Below are positions 34,901 to 48,136 of a DNA stretch of 64,000 nt, piece after piece. Within the stretch, counting starts at the first letter, position 1, and each line of letters starts with the position of its first letter. Below the pieces are notes generated by a model. That model did no database searches. It was not told where the DNA came from and saw only the letters and a list, made by a program, of their open reading frames with translations. Origin of the DNA: Aquanectria penicillioides (taxonomy: Eukaryota > Ascomycota > Sordariomycetes > Hypocreales > Nectriaceae); NCBI GenBank assembly GCA_003415625.1, contig PYIU01000004.1, forward strand, positions 4,836,001 to 4,900,000, written 5' to 3'. A program made the position numbers and the translations under genes.

Positions 34901-37900
34901 TAAATGCATTTAATGGTTTATATAAATATTTTAGACTGATAGCATTAAAGAACTTTAGCCTAATGCTAAGAACTGCTGAAAATTTAAGTAAAGTTAAGTA
35001 ATCTTAATAGAATAACTTAAGAAGCTTTAGTGGATTTTAAGTTAAAAGGAAATATTATTTTTAATAAAATAGTATAAAAATGCAAGCTAAAAGTAAAGCC
35101 TATAGAAGCTTTTATTACATTCTACTTTAATAATTAAATCTAAATGCATAAAGAAGTGGATGTTAAGCTGTTTTTTAGAAATATTTAGATAGTATAGAGA
35201 TTCTATATTGCTCTAAAAGAATATATTTCTATTCCTTTTATTTTAGAAATGCCCTTTATTAAGGCTGCTAAAGTTATATTTAATTATATATTTCCAAAAG
35301 GAGAAATACTTCTATAATATTAATTTAGCTTAATTAAGATTATTATGCCTACTGCTAGAAATATTAAATAGAATGCCTTAAGAAATATAAAGACTACTTA
35401 AGGCAATTAAAGATAAATTCCTAAAGTTCTTTTAAACTAATAGAATTATAGGGTCTAAAAGAAAATAATAATAAGCAATTAATTAAATAGTTAAATAAGG
35501 CATTAATAAAAGCAGTAATTTAATTAATAGTTAGGAATTAATTAAAGGTTAATTATATAAAGGTAATAAAGGTAGAGAAAAAGCTATAGTTAGCTATATA
35601 TTAAAAAGGGAAAGTAGTATTTATTAATATAATATATAAACAAAAAGCCAATAAAATATATTCTAAAGATAATATTCTATTAAATGGATCTATTCCTAAA
35701 GGGGATCTATATTAAAAGGAGAAAAGGTAAAAGGAAGTAAAGGGAGACCTTAAAAAGAAGTTTAAGTACTTAAAGCTCTTAATACTTAAGTTCTTTAAAA
35801 TAGCTAAAGGATTAAGGCTATATAGAGAAAGACTTTAGAAAGTAATTAATTAAATAGAAAAGATCCTTATTAATAAAAAAAGAAATATTCTCTTAAAAAT
35901 TCTTTATAATAGAAAAGCGGTATTTACTTAAGATTTTAAGGAATGTAGGAGACTGGACCCTAAAGTGGCCCCTTTATAAATTATTAAAATAATTAAATAT
36001 AAAGCCTAGTAAATAGAAAATATTTTAATCCCTAAAGGATTAAAAAAGAAGGTTATTAAGTTATTAAAAACTTAAATAAAGAGAGGAATCCTTTAAGAGT
36101 TTTATACTGCCTACTAGAATCTATATATACTAATAGTAAAAAAGGATAGTAGACTCTACTTAATTAATTTAGCTAAAAGATATAATATATATATAATATA
36201 AAATAGATTAATTCCTTTAGAAGCTAATAAATTTTTAGCTGAATTTAGGATATATAAAATCTTAACTCTTTTAAACTTCTTTTTGAGATATAATTAGATT
36301 TCCTTAATAAAGAAAAGTTAGGATTTAATAACTTTTAATATACTACTAAAGCTTTTTAGGATATGCACCTTACTGCAAGAAGGAACTAATTTAATAATAT
36401 AGTTCTTAAGGATTATAATTAAAATCCTTTTTAATTTATTACTAGAAGTCTATTAAGCCTTTTTGGATAATATTGCTATTAAAGGACTAAAGATTGAGTA
36501 TAATAGGGAGGAGGTGCTCCTTAATGTATAGAGGTTTGTCTTAAAGCATTTAATTAATTTAAATAAAACTCTTTTAAATATTAAGCTATTTAAGTGTATA
36601 ATTTCTATAGGGAAGTTAAAGTTCTACTAGTATACTACAGTTATTATTGGATATTTATATAGTATAGCTAAAAGGCAGCTAGTAAAGGAAAAAGTAATTA
36701 AAATTAATAAGTAAGAAAGATACTATAACCTAAAGTAGGTTAAAGCATTTTTAGGAATTATAGGCTACTATTAAATTTAAGTTAAAAGATATGCCTAAAT
36801 TACTAGACCTTTTATTTAGTTATTAAGGAAGAATGCTATATAGATATAGAGTAAGGAATAAGTTAATATTATAGCAGTTCTTAAAGAAAAGATAACTTCT
36901 GCTTTTATTTTAATAATATTGAACCTTTCTAAAGGATTTAAGGAGGTTATCCTTATAATTAATGCTAGTAAAAAAGGCTAAAGTGCAGTATTAATACAAA
37001 TAATAAAGGGAAAAAGGCATTCAATAAAGTATAAATTTAGTTTTTAGACTTCTATAGAATAAAAGTATAATACTATTAAACTTAAATGTAAGGGTATATT
37101 ATATAGAATTAAATGCCTTTATAGCTATATATATAAATTGCCCTTTATCTTAAAGATAGATTCTTAAGTTTTAGTCTATTAGCTTAATAGTAGGGCTAGT
37201 AATATTCTTAATGTAATGGTTATTTAATAGATTGGTTATATTTTATTATTTAACTTTATTGTTTAATATATTTTTAGAAATAAGAATAATATAGCTAATA
37301 GGCTATTTAAAAAAGGTTTAAAAGCATTTAATTAAATAGACTAAAAGGCTAAGAGTAATATTAAAGAGTTTATTAATGCTTATTTTAATATTATTAAGAT
37401 TAAGGATAAACTAATAGAGTTAAAAAAGAATTATAGTGGACCTTTATTGCAATTAGGGGAATATTTGCTTTTATTAAAAAGGCTAATAGGTATTACCCTA
37501 TAGAATTATTAATACTTATAGCTAAAGGCTAAAAAACACTTTATAAAAGGTAGCCGCTTATAGATTAGGGCTAAAAAATAAAGAGGCAACTTAAGGTTAG
37601 TTATAAAGAAGGAAGACATTTAAAAGGATTTAATTAAATTATACTATATTAATAAAGGGCATTATAATTGCAATGCTATTTATATACTCCTCTTTAAAAA
37701 GTACTATTAATAAAATGCAAAAAGGAGCATTATAGAAGCTATTAGGCAGTGCCTAATATATTAGATATATATTCCCTAAAGACTAATAAAAGCCTTTATA
37801 TCTATTAAGCTTATTTATTTAATAATAAAGATTTATTTTAATAAATAGTATATACTTTTTAATAAAGAATTTAAATTTATATTAAAAGCTAAATGCAACC

Positions 37901-38705
37901 TTTATAGATAGGTAAAGGCTAAGCCAATCCTAAGATTGAATAGTTACTATATTGCAAAATTCCTTAAAAAACTGCATTATTAATATAAAATGCCAAAAAG
38001 AGTGGTTATTAATAATAGAAAAGAGATTATAAAAGGGATTCCTAAAGATCTTAATAGCTTTAGTATAAAAGTTATTAATACTTTTACTTATAACCCTAAA
38101 GCAAATAGGCTTATTAAAGGTAGTTATACTACTATAATAAGTTTCCTAAAGAAAAAGGGTAAAAAAGAAGAAAAATAGATAAATATCTTGCTAATAGCTT
38201 TACTAGCTAAAAGAGCAGCTATCTATACCTTATATAGAAGATTACCTTTTTATTTACTTTATAAATAGGAGCCAATCCTTTCTTTAGAAATAGAAGTGCC
38301 TATATAGTATTTAATTAAATAGAATAATATAACCTTTATTAAGGACCTACTTAAGTAAAGGATTAAGATCCTAAAGTAAAAGCAGGAAGATATAGAAAAA
38401 GCCAGGCAATAAGTAACTACATTCTAAAGGTTAATTGCTAATAGAAAGACCAAAAAGAATTAGTATAGGCTGCATAAAGAGCCTTTTGCTATAAAAGATT
38501 TAGTTCTTTAGTATAATATATAGAATTAAAAGGATATATCTTATATTGTAAAGATAAAGCTATATTAATTAGGCCCTTATAGAATTGCTAATGCATTTAA
38601 TAAAATAAAGAGTTATATCCTTAATACTATAGATAAAGTTAAGCTTTTTAGTATAATCTATAGTGATTGGTTAAGGAAGTTTATGAAGGATAAGGATAGG
38701 TAAGT
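31911..38705 (+). pseudogene. Element B gag-pol remnant
   Basis: A gag-like start (MPLDKKIKG) lies at about 32757. A CX2CX4HX4C zinc knuckle is at 33842-33883 with its second Cys changed to Tyr. A protease active-site remnant (FID at about 34240) follows. The RT YxDD box reads AFLDN at 36457-36470, RNase H (INASKKG) lies near 36955, and the integrase runs from about 37640 (KGHYNCNAIY zinc region) to about 38700. The stretch 37990-38178 is by chance free of stops. Nearly all stops are TAA or TAG at places where Gln or Trp is expected. The order PR-RT-RH-IN identifies Ty3/gypsy. Confidence 0.88.
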
Positions 38706-41700
38706 AGGGATAATAAAGAGACTTTTAGTATAAGTTAGAAAGTACCACTAAAGGTAAGAAGAGAAGGGGAAGCATTTAATTAAATGCAAACTAAGTCTAT
38801 AGAATAGTAGAAATAGAATAAACTTAATCCAAATGCTATAAAAAGCTTAAATAACAACACTATAATATATACCTATATTAAGCCTAAGGAGATTATTAAA
38901 GTTTAAATTCTAAAGATAAGTAGCAACTAGTAAATACAGTACTAGAATATAGTAAGCAATTAATTAAATGGTTGGCAATAGTATTGGGCTAAAGATAGCT
39001 GGGTTACTATTAGGGGAGGGGTATTAAGGGTTAAAAAGGGGAAAGTAAAAATACTAAAACCAATATTATACTAAAAAAAGATAAGCTGCCTAAAATAAAA
39101 TAAGGAAGTAAGATAAAGAGTAATTAAAGGCAAGCAAAAGGATAGTAAAATTAAATAAAACTAAATAAAAATAACTAAAAATCGGCTAAAAACCCTAAGA
39201 AAATGCTAAAAATCCCTAAAAATCTCTTAAAAATCTATTTAAAAACTTTAAAAATTACACTAAAAATCAATAAAAATAGAACAGAAACGCCTAAAAACTA
39301 TAGCAAAAGGGTTAAAATTATTTAAAAATAAATAAAAATGCATAGAAAATAGCAAGAAATAAAGTATTAATATCTATAAAAAATTTAAAAATCTAAATAT
39401 ATTTAGTAGAAATTAAGTTTTAAGGTTATTAAAACAATACAATAATAGCAATAGCTTTAAAGGGTATAGAAATACTTAATTAATTACTTTATAGCGCTAT
39501 TTTCTATCTATTAAACTATTATTAATAAATTGGAAATTATATTTAGCCAGTTTATACCAAAAGATAAGCTAAAGACTATTATTTTTATTGATTAAAACTT
39601 ACTTTATGCTTTTAATTAAACACTTTTTGTGCCTGCTTAATTAATTGGCGATTACTAGCTGTATTGCTAGTGGGAAAACTGCGTACAATTTGCGGGCAAG
39701 TAGTTAGCCTAAGAAAATCTACTGCAAAAGTTAATGGCTAAATAGACTTACTAATAGTATCTATACTACCTAAAGGAAAGTTATAAGGGCCTTTATAAGG
39801 ACCCTTTAGTTAGTATCTATAAAGAAAGCTCTATTTGCATTTAGATTAACCGTTTTAAATACAATTAGTATAGTAGCTATCTATATAACCTAATGCTAAA
39901 ATATATATATAAAAGGGAGTAAGGATATATTTATTATAGGCAGAAACTATAAAAATATATAATTAAATGCATTTATAATATATAAAGGGGTTAATATATT
40001 TAATAAAGGCAATAATAAATGCCTTAATATACTTAAGGCAAGTTGGTAGTTAAATTAAGAAGTACCCTACTAAATAAGCCCATTCTATAGGGATGTATAT
40101 AGACTAAAGTTAGCGCTAAAGGAGAAGATCTGCTCTAAAATAAAGTATTAAATTGTAAAATAGCAATTGCAAAATAAACTATTAAGTAAGTTTGCAATTA
40201 ATCTACTTGCTATTTTCCTTAAAGGCAATTTTAATATATAAGGGCTGGCTAAATTGGTTAAGAGCTTAAAAGCTATAAATCTAAATATTAAAGTATTGCT
40301 AAATTTAAAAGTATTTAATTAATTACTAAATAAAAATAATAGTTAAAAAGCAATGCAAAAAGAGGTACTTATTAATTATTTAATAGCAGTACTAATAGCA
40401 TTAGTTAAAGCCTTATAGAAGAAACTATTATAAGTATGTTAATAAATAGAGTATTAATAAGAGAATTTAAAAGCCTAAATATAGCTAATAGCAAGATTGC
40501 ATATATTAGGGAGATAATTGTAAGGTGTAAAGGTAAGAGACTTAAGCTTATTGCAATATAAAGCTATTATAAGATAAAGAATAAAAATTGCAGTAATAAT
40601 TAAAAGTGCAAGAGAATTAAAGAGGTAAAGAATAATAAGCTAAAAAGAAAGGAATAAAAAAAAGGGCTAATATAGTGCTTTTATAATAAATAGGAAATTA
40701 ACCCTTAAGATTTAGGGTAGAAACTAAATATTAATAAAATTCTTATTGAATACTAAAAAGTATACTATTTTAAGAAACTTATTGGTATTTATGTATATAT
40801 AAACATTAGAATAGTGATTTACTTAAATAATACTAAACTAGAAATAAAGGCGCCTAAATTATATTAATCTACCTTATGCCTATAACTCTTTCCTTTCTTT
40901 TAATAATTTTATAGTAAGTTATATTACTTTAACTTTATTTATAATACCTATAAAATACTAATAATCTTTATCTCTTAAATTATAAGCATTTAATTATAAG
41001 CTTTTAAACTCTCTATTAACCTTTACTCTATTCTATAATAGGGCTAAAGAAAGCAACCTTAAGTGCAATTACTTTAAAGGTATAATTTTTAATGCTAAGT
41101 GAAGACCTCTATATAGCTAAAGGAGTTATTTAAAATAAAGGCAAAATTAAAGATTTTTTTTCTTTTAGTAAAGAAAATACTACTAAAACATTTAATTAAT
41201 TGCTTAATAATTAACCTATACTATTCTACCCTTAAATAAATTAGGATTATTAGTTTAATAAATTAGAAACTTAGCCTATTTTAGGTAATAAAAGCAATTT
41301 AGATTTTTAGCTTATTAATATTAGTTGCTTTAAAGACTTCCCTTTTGATTTTTGCTAAGCCTAAACATTCTATTATTAAGATCTATAGGACTTATTTAAA
41401 AATCTATAAAAGAAGGAAATAGCTTTAAACTTTAGTATTTAAGCCCTTTTTACTACCCTTACTTATAGACTTATTAATATCCTTATAATTTACTAAACCA
41501 ATCTTTTGATTGTAAGCACTAAAATTAAGAAGAATAAGTAAAAGCAAAAGAGCTTCTTTTATAAGCTTTTATTAAAAGGGATAAATATTAAGAAGATTAA
41601 ATATTTAATTGGTTTTATGCCTATAAAGTTCTAATAAGCAATATATAATAAAAGGCTATTAATTGGCTTTACTTACTTTATTAATACTATCTATTAAAGC

Positions 41701-43553
41701 TTCTTTATTTAGGATAGATAGCTAAAGCATTTAATTATTTACAATACTATTAATATCCTTTAGAATAAGCAAGCTATTATACTTACTGTAATATAAAAGG
41801 AGATTATAACTAAAATAGGGCTGCCTTATAATTTCTTAGTTTTTATTATGCCTATTATTAAGTAAGCTAAAAATTAAAAATATAGCTTTTTAAATGCTTT
41901 CCTTCTTTTCCTTAATATCTATAGAATAGTTAGACTTATTAAAACTTTAATTATTAAACGCTTTATAATCTAGCCCTTAATCTTTAATAGTAGGTATAAT
42001 GCTATTAATAATCCCCTTTTAGTATTAATGCACTGCAATTAGGTTTTTATTAAGTGTAAGTAAGGGAAAAGTATTTAATTAATTGCTTTAAATATTAATT
42101 AAATATAAGACTTTATTGGTATTATTATCCTTAATAAACTTAATATTGCTAATAGAAAGTTCTTTAATTGGCATAAGCTTATAGAACTTACTAAAATCTA
42201 GAAATCTACCTATATCTTAAGATTTTAAAATAGTTCCTTTAATACTTAATGGCTTTATATTAATTTAAAAGGTTACTATATAATAAGCTAAAAGAAAGTT
42301 AATTATTAAACTTTTAAGAATAAATATTAAATTATCTTAAAGCTACTTAATCCTTAAGGCAATAGCTATTAAATAAGTCTGCCTTTATTATTAGGCCCTT
42401 AACTGCTTTACTATCCTTTAGCTAATAATCTAATTAAATGCTATTAAATTTATAGGTATTAAATAATAAATAGATTTCCTACTAAAATTAATAAGTCTAT
42501 TAAAGTTATTATTACCTTAAGTAATAATAAAGGAGAAGGTTTTGGATAAGCCCTAGACCGCTAAAATTAAAGCATTAGAGCAATTTGCCTTTATAGTCTA
42601 TGCCTTAAGTCTAAAACTCCTGCCCCTAAACTTACTATTAAGCCTAAATTGGTAATTAAACCTGCCTAGCCCTTATATAAATTGCCTACTAGCTTATTAA
42701 CTTATATAAGCACTGCTTAATTAAGCGCACTTAAAAAAGAAATTTAGGTTAACTAAAATGTACTTACTTATTTTAATGCATTTAATTGAATATTTATTAA
42801 CTCTTTAGGCAAAGGGCAAGTAATTAAGTTAATTCAATTAATTTAATAGGTACCTTTATTTAAGTTAGCTATTTTATAGCAATTTAATTAAATAGACTTA
42901 AATTTGCCTATTGCTAAAAATAATAAATAGAGTTTTTATAAGCACTTTATATTGCTTTTACTAGTTCCTTAACTAGCTAAATGTATAGTAAGAGAAGGGA
43001 GTTATACTATAATTACTAATACTATAGTTAGAAATATTACCGATATTGCTATTTAAACCTAATAAAGTAATTATAATCTAAATTATATTGCCCCTACTAA
43101 AAGAAAGATAACTGCTAGAACTAAATAAATAAATTTGCCTTAAATTAATTAATAGGCTATTTTTAAACTCCTTTAAATAAAGAGCTAGATCTTTTATATA
43201 CTGAAAGGGCTAATTTTAGTAAATTAGTAGGATAAGATTGTAACTGCTGCTTATAAGCCGTTTGAACCTTTAATTTCTGCTTGCTAATCTTAAGCTAATC
43301 GGTACTATAATTGGGAATTGCATTATAAAGGGAAGTGATATTAAAGTTAGAATAAAGAGGTTAGGTGTTAAAAGCGGAATGAATTATAGAGGGGGATAAT
43401 AGTATATTGGGTAATGGATTATAGATATAAAGCATTTAATTAAATGCTTCCTTTAAGATTTTCCTTGCGTTTAAATAGATTAAGCTTAAAGTTTTCCTTT
43501 TGTATTGTGCCTTTAGTCCGCTTAAGGATAAGCATTAAGGTATTAAAAAGGGA
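38706..43553 (+). other. Extra protein-like region of element B, function unknown
   Basis: About 4.85 kb between the integrase end and the 3' LTR, on the coding strand of B. One segment (about 39530-39960) reads as protein with conserved-looking Trp and Cys (YWENC-like, written here as WENCVQFAG). A second (41332-43553) can be read for about 740 codons in a single frame whose stops are almost all TAA/TAG, as a RIP-mutated reading frame would be. I recognise no family. An A-rich spacer with repeated CTAAAAAT units separates it from pol. It could be an additional ORF of the element, captured host sequence, or an older insertion whose ends I cannot see. Confidence 0.5.
39170..39330 (+). repeat. 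A-rich spacer with CTAAAAAT-type units
   Basis: Loose repetition of CTAAAAAT/CCTAAAAA about ten times over 160 bp, with C placed regularly in an A-rich background. It lies between the integrase end and the extra coding-like region of element B. Confidence 0.5.
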
Positions 43554-43934
43554 TAAGTTAGGGTTTAGGGTAATATAGATTAATCTATTATTAGGTTAGT
43601 TAAAAAGATAAAAGGGACCTTAAAGATATAAGAAATAAAAAGGCAGTTTTCTTTAATTAATTTTTATTTTTAAAATTTTAAATTCCTTGCATTTAGACCC
43701 TATTAAAGTTTTAGTGCAGCCCTTTATAATATTACTTTATTTATAACTTTCTGCTCTATTTTCTTTCTTTCTTTTCTTTAAGGAACACTTTAAAGCATTC
43801 AATTAAATGCTTTAATACTCTTTTAAGTTATTTATAGCTACTTAAGAAGGCTATTCGGTCTTCGATTGAACCTGCTTACCCTATACCCTTTTAGGTAGGG
43901 TATGTGTTTTGGCCAGTGTCCCTATCCACTAATA
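43554..43934 (+). repeat. Element B 3' LTR
   Basis: 381 bp, starting TAAGTTAGGGTTTAGGG and ending CCACTAATA; directly preceded by the purine tract at 43544-43553. Confidence 0.92.
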
Positions 43935-46900
43935 TAGCAACTAGTAAAAAAACCCTAATCTATCTATTATAGAGTAAAATTTCTTACCTTTTATATTAGC
44001 TATAATATTAGATTAATTAAGTAAAGAGTAGATATTAGGTATAGCTAGTTAATTAAGTGATTATAGATTAATTATAACTCTTTCTTTTCTTTTGCTATTT
44101 ATTACCCTTTAGATAATAAAAGTAAGGCATACTATTAGGGCTAATTAGTCTATTAATTTTATTTTGCTTTTTGCTTATAGCTTATTATATTTTTTATTTA
44201 ATAAAATATAGTCTTTAATGCCTAATAGATATTTCCTAATTATATATTTTTAGTTTTGCTATTTATCTATTAGGTCTATCTATATCTTTATTTCTTTAAG
44301 TATAAAGATAATCCCTTTATCCCTATAAATATTATATTTATTTATTATATTATAGATCCTTTTTACTGCTGCTTAATTTAAATAGGCTATATATACTTTA
44401 TATTTATTCTTAATATTAAAGATATCTTTAGGTCTAGAAATTCTATAGCTTAAAGTGCTAGTATTAACCTTAAATAGATTAGATCTTTTATTTTCTTTTA
44501 ATAGATTGTTTCCTTTTATAGTAGCTAGAAATCCTTCTATAGAGTTAAATTCCTTTTCCTATAGGCTAAAGATACTTTTATCTATTTTAATATAGTTAGC
44601 TTTCTTCTTTTTATTGTAATTAGTAATTTATTCTATTTATTATTGCTATTTTATAACTAGCTTTTTATTGCTAGCATTATAAATTTAAACTAGTTTTAAG
44701 GTAGTTTTATTTACTATAGTATTAAAAATAGCACTATAGAAGGATTAAAAGTAATAGGCCTTTAGATTTTCTTAAGTATCTTTAAAGTTAAAAAGGTTCT
44801 TTTAATTAGCTTAAATAAAAGTAGTCTTTTTTAGTGTAATTACTATTATACTTATATTAATTATTACTTTAGTAAAGTTCTTTTAATATATTTAAAATAC
44901 TTCTACTTTAAAGATTATATTATAGGCTAAGTAAAATATAATATTAAGGTTAATAAAATTAATTTTAGCTTTATACTTAAATAGAAAGTTTGTTTTTATT
45001 AGCATTTTAGGTCCTAATTGTTTTATAATATTTATAGTTATTGTAAAATATATAGATACTTTTTTATCTTTAGTAATTTTAAATATATAAAAGTTAAAGG
45101 TAGCTAATTTTAGGATTTTTATATTAGCACTAACTCTATTTACTCTTTTTAGGGCTTATTGCTTTTATATTACTTTTATTATATAGGCTTTTAACTATTT
45201 TTTATTAATTAAGACTATTAAAGTTTTAGTATTAATATAGATATTATAGGAATTGCCTTTATTATTAAATTTAATTAATAGCTTAAGGTAAGTGTTTGCT
45301 TTTTTTTTTAAATATTAATAAAAGTTAAGCCTATTTATAGCTTTAATAATTTAATCTATTTTTAATATAAAGTTTGTATTTTTTATTCTTTCTTTACTTA
45401 TATAATAGACTTCTATAAAAGCTAAATTATCTTTATTTTCTTTAATAAAGGAACCTTTTAATAATTTATTAAAATTATCCCTTTCTTTTACTAGTATATA
45501 TTTATTGTTTAGTAGTTCTTAATGTTTTTAATAGAATCCTTTATTATTATAGTATAGCTAAACTTTTAAGAGATTGGCTTTACTATTTAAGGCTCCCTTT
45601 TAATATTAATATTAATTAAATCTTTATAAAGGCAGTTAATTCCTACTATCTTACTTTTAAGTAGGTATATATATATTATAATTATTTCTTTATTGTTTAT
45701 ACAATTAATTATTCTATTAAGGTTTTATTTTCTATTAATTTATTTTAGGCTTTTTTAGGGTTAAGTTCCTATATTAAGTTTTTTAATTATTAAAGTGCTT
45801 TAAAGGTATAGTTTAGTACTATTTATTAAAATGGTTTCCTTTATTTTAGCGTTTTTAATGCACTTCTTTATTCTTAATTATATTATTAAATCTATTGCTT
45901 TTATTGGCAATAAATGCCTTTTTTATATTAGGTCTATTAATCCCTTAAGGTATAGCTTAAAGCTTATCTTTAAGCTAATATTACTTTTTATTAATTGCCC
46001 TTAAGAATAAGGATCTTATATTCTATACTATTAGTGCTAAATAAAGCACATTTAGCTTTAGATTTAGTTTTATATAAACTATAAAAAGAAGCTAAATATT
46101 AGCTATATAGCTAAAAGCCCGCTCTTTTATAAAGACCTTTATAATAAATGCTTATATAGAAATATCTTTTATAATATTAGTTTTAATATATCTAGTTAAT
46201 TCTAGCCACTTTATTGCATTATTTAGCTTTATCTTAAATTCTTTATAAAGGTATATATATAGTATATTAATTAATTGTTTTTATAGCTTTTCCCTTTTAT
46301 TTTAATTTAATTAATAGTAATATTAGGTAAGTATAGATCTATAAAATAAACTTTATAGATTTATATAAATATATTCTTAAGTATTAGGATTGGCATTTAT
46401 TTAGTGAGATTTAAATGCATTAATCTATAGTTTAATATTGCTAAAAATAATTTATTTTCTATTGTAAAATATGCCTTTACTACTAGTATTCCCTTTTTTT
46501 GCATTAAGCTAAAAGAGGCCTATATCTTAAAGTTAAATATTATCTTTATAAAACTTTAATGCAAAAGTTAATGCTTAATTAAGCGCTTTTATATTCTATT
46601 AGGGCAGTTTTAATATTATTAGTCCTAAGGGTAGTTAATATAAAAAACTATTTATATAGCTTAATATACCTTTATTTTTATGCTTTAAGTACTATAAGTT
46701 ATAAGGCTAGCTTTAATTATAGATTTTTAATTTCTAACCCTATTTAATTAATAAAGGCTCTTTAATAGGCAAAACTAAAGGCTTAATATAGTAATTTTAA
46801 ACTATTATTAGGGTGCTTGCCTTTAGTGGCTAAACTTAAGTCTAAAATGTAGGATTTATTAGGGCAGTAGTGACTTTCTTTATAAATAGCATTTAGTTTA

Positions 46901-47820
46901 ATAGTTTTACTCTTTTTAATTGCTAGTAAATTGCTTATATTATTGCTATTAAAGGGTTAAGTTTTATGCTTTACTTAATGGTATTAAAAGATTTTAATAA
47001 TTCCCTTAAACTAAAGGTTTTTTAGCTGCTAGTAGGATTTATTCCTATTAGCATTAGGTTTAATAAAATTAGGGTTAATATTTAGCCCTTATTTAATAAA
47101 CCCTTTAATTCTTTAGGGTCTATTAAATCCCCCTTTCTTTATTAAAATAGATTTTATAATAGTTTTTATAAAAATAGTAGATTGTCTATTAGTTCTTTCC
47201 CTTTTTCTATTAAAAGTTTTTAATTAAAGGTATTAAAGGTTATTGCCTTTTTTCTAGTAAATCCTTTTTAACTAGCTATAGATTTTTAATTGCAGTTAAA
47301 GTCCTTTAAGGAGCTTAAATATTATGCCTTTAAGCACTTTTCTAGCATTAGTCCTACTGTTTTAGTATTTAAAATAATGCTTTTAATTGTTTTTTAAGTA
47401 GATATAATTATATATTAGTTAATAATGTTTTAGTAAATAGAAAAAGCTTCTTTTTAAGGCTAACTAATATTTTATAGTTTGCTATTATTATTATATATCT
47501 AATAGAATAGATCCTTTAATTTATTAAAAATAAAAGAATTTACTAAAGTAATTCCTTTTATAGTATAAGTTGGATTTTATAGTAAAAAGGTCTAAAACCT
47601 TTAAATTATAGCTAGATCTACTAATTGCAGCTTATTAATTGTGGTCTAGTTTTAAAAGGGGAAGAATTTTTTCTTAAGTTAGCTAGTCTTATTTATTTAG
47701 CTTTTACTATTAATTTTAATAGTTTTACTAGTATTTTTATTATCCCTTTATAAGTTATTAACTTTTAGATAGTTAATAGGGACTGCAGCTATACAATAGA
47801 AAGAAGCAATTATTACTACT
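43935..47820 (-). pseudogene. Element D 5' half: gag to RT start
   Basis: AT-rich internal sequence of D between the B insertion and D's 5' LTR (47821). By position it should hold gag, protease and the first part of RT on the minus strand. I could not pick out a clear motif here, so the assignment rests on element boundaries. Confidence 0.6.
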
Positions 47821-48131
47821 TATTATAGTTTATTTATTTTATTATAAGTAATATTAAAAGTAACAGTCTTAACAATAAAACTATTATACTATTTATTTTA
47901 TAATTATACTAAAAGGCATATATATAGGCTCTATAATTATATTAAAATTAATAGCTTAGCTATAGATAATAATTAATTGTATATTAAACTTTACTTAATT
48001 TATATCTTAAGACTACTATAATAATAGGTCCTAAAGTATAAATATACTTATAGATTATTAACCTTTACTTAAGAGATATAAAGGCTAACTATTTAAGAGT
48101 ACTATCTATTATATAATCTATATATATAATA
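47821..48131 (-). repeat. Element D 5' LTR (right copy)
   Basis: 311 bp, partner of 25501-25811 and more heavily mutated; followed by the duplication CTATT (48132-48136). Confidence 0.88.
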
Positions 48132-48136
48132 CTATT

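Larger units (their letters stand above)
31530..43934 (+). mobile_element. Element B: large Ty3/gypsy retrotransposon with extra 3' sequence
   Basis: 381-bp LTRs at 31530-31910 and 43554-43934, same family as the solo LTR at 11230. The flanks GGCAA (31525-31529) and AGCAA (43936-43940) are an imperfect duplication, offset by one base. The plus strand reads a gag zinc knuckle, a retroviral-type protease remnant, RT, RNase H and integrase in gypsy order, and a purine tract TAAAAAGGGA just before the right LTR. At 12.4 kb it is unusually long: about 4.85 kb separate the integrase end from the 3' LTR. It is the youngest insertion of the nest. Confidence 0.92.
25501..48131 (-). mobile_element. Element D: Ty3/gypsy retrotransposon, split by element B
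   Basis: 311-bp LTRs at 25501-25811 and 47821-48131, flanked by CTATT on both sides (25496-25500 and 48132-48136). The LTRs start TATTACAG/TATTATAG and end TATATAATA, as expected if TG...CA ends were mutated. The minus strand reads a YIDD box (now YINN) with the following VFFNTLNNYLKHLK context near 31335-31370, and an integrase zinc-region and core entry (Y.LIY.KNLINRK then NFIINLPK) near 29.85-30.03 kb. B is inserted between 31529 and 43935, close to the RT box. Size without B is about 10.2 kb. Confidence 0.88.
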
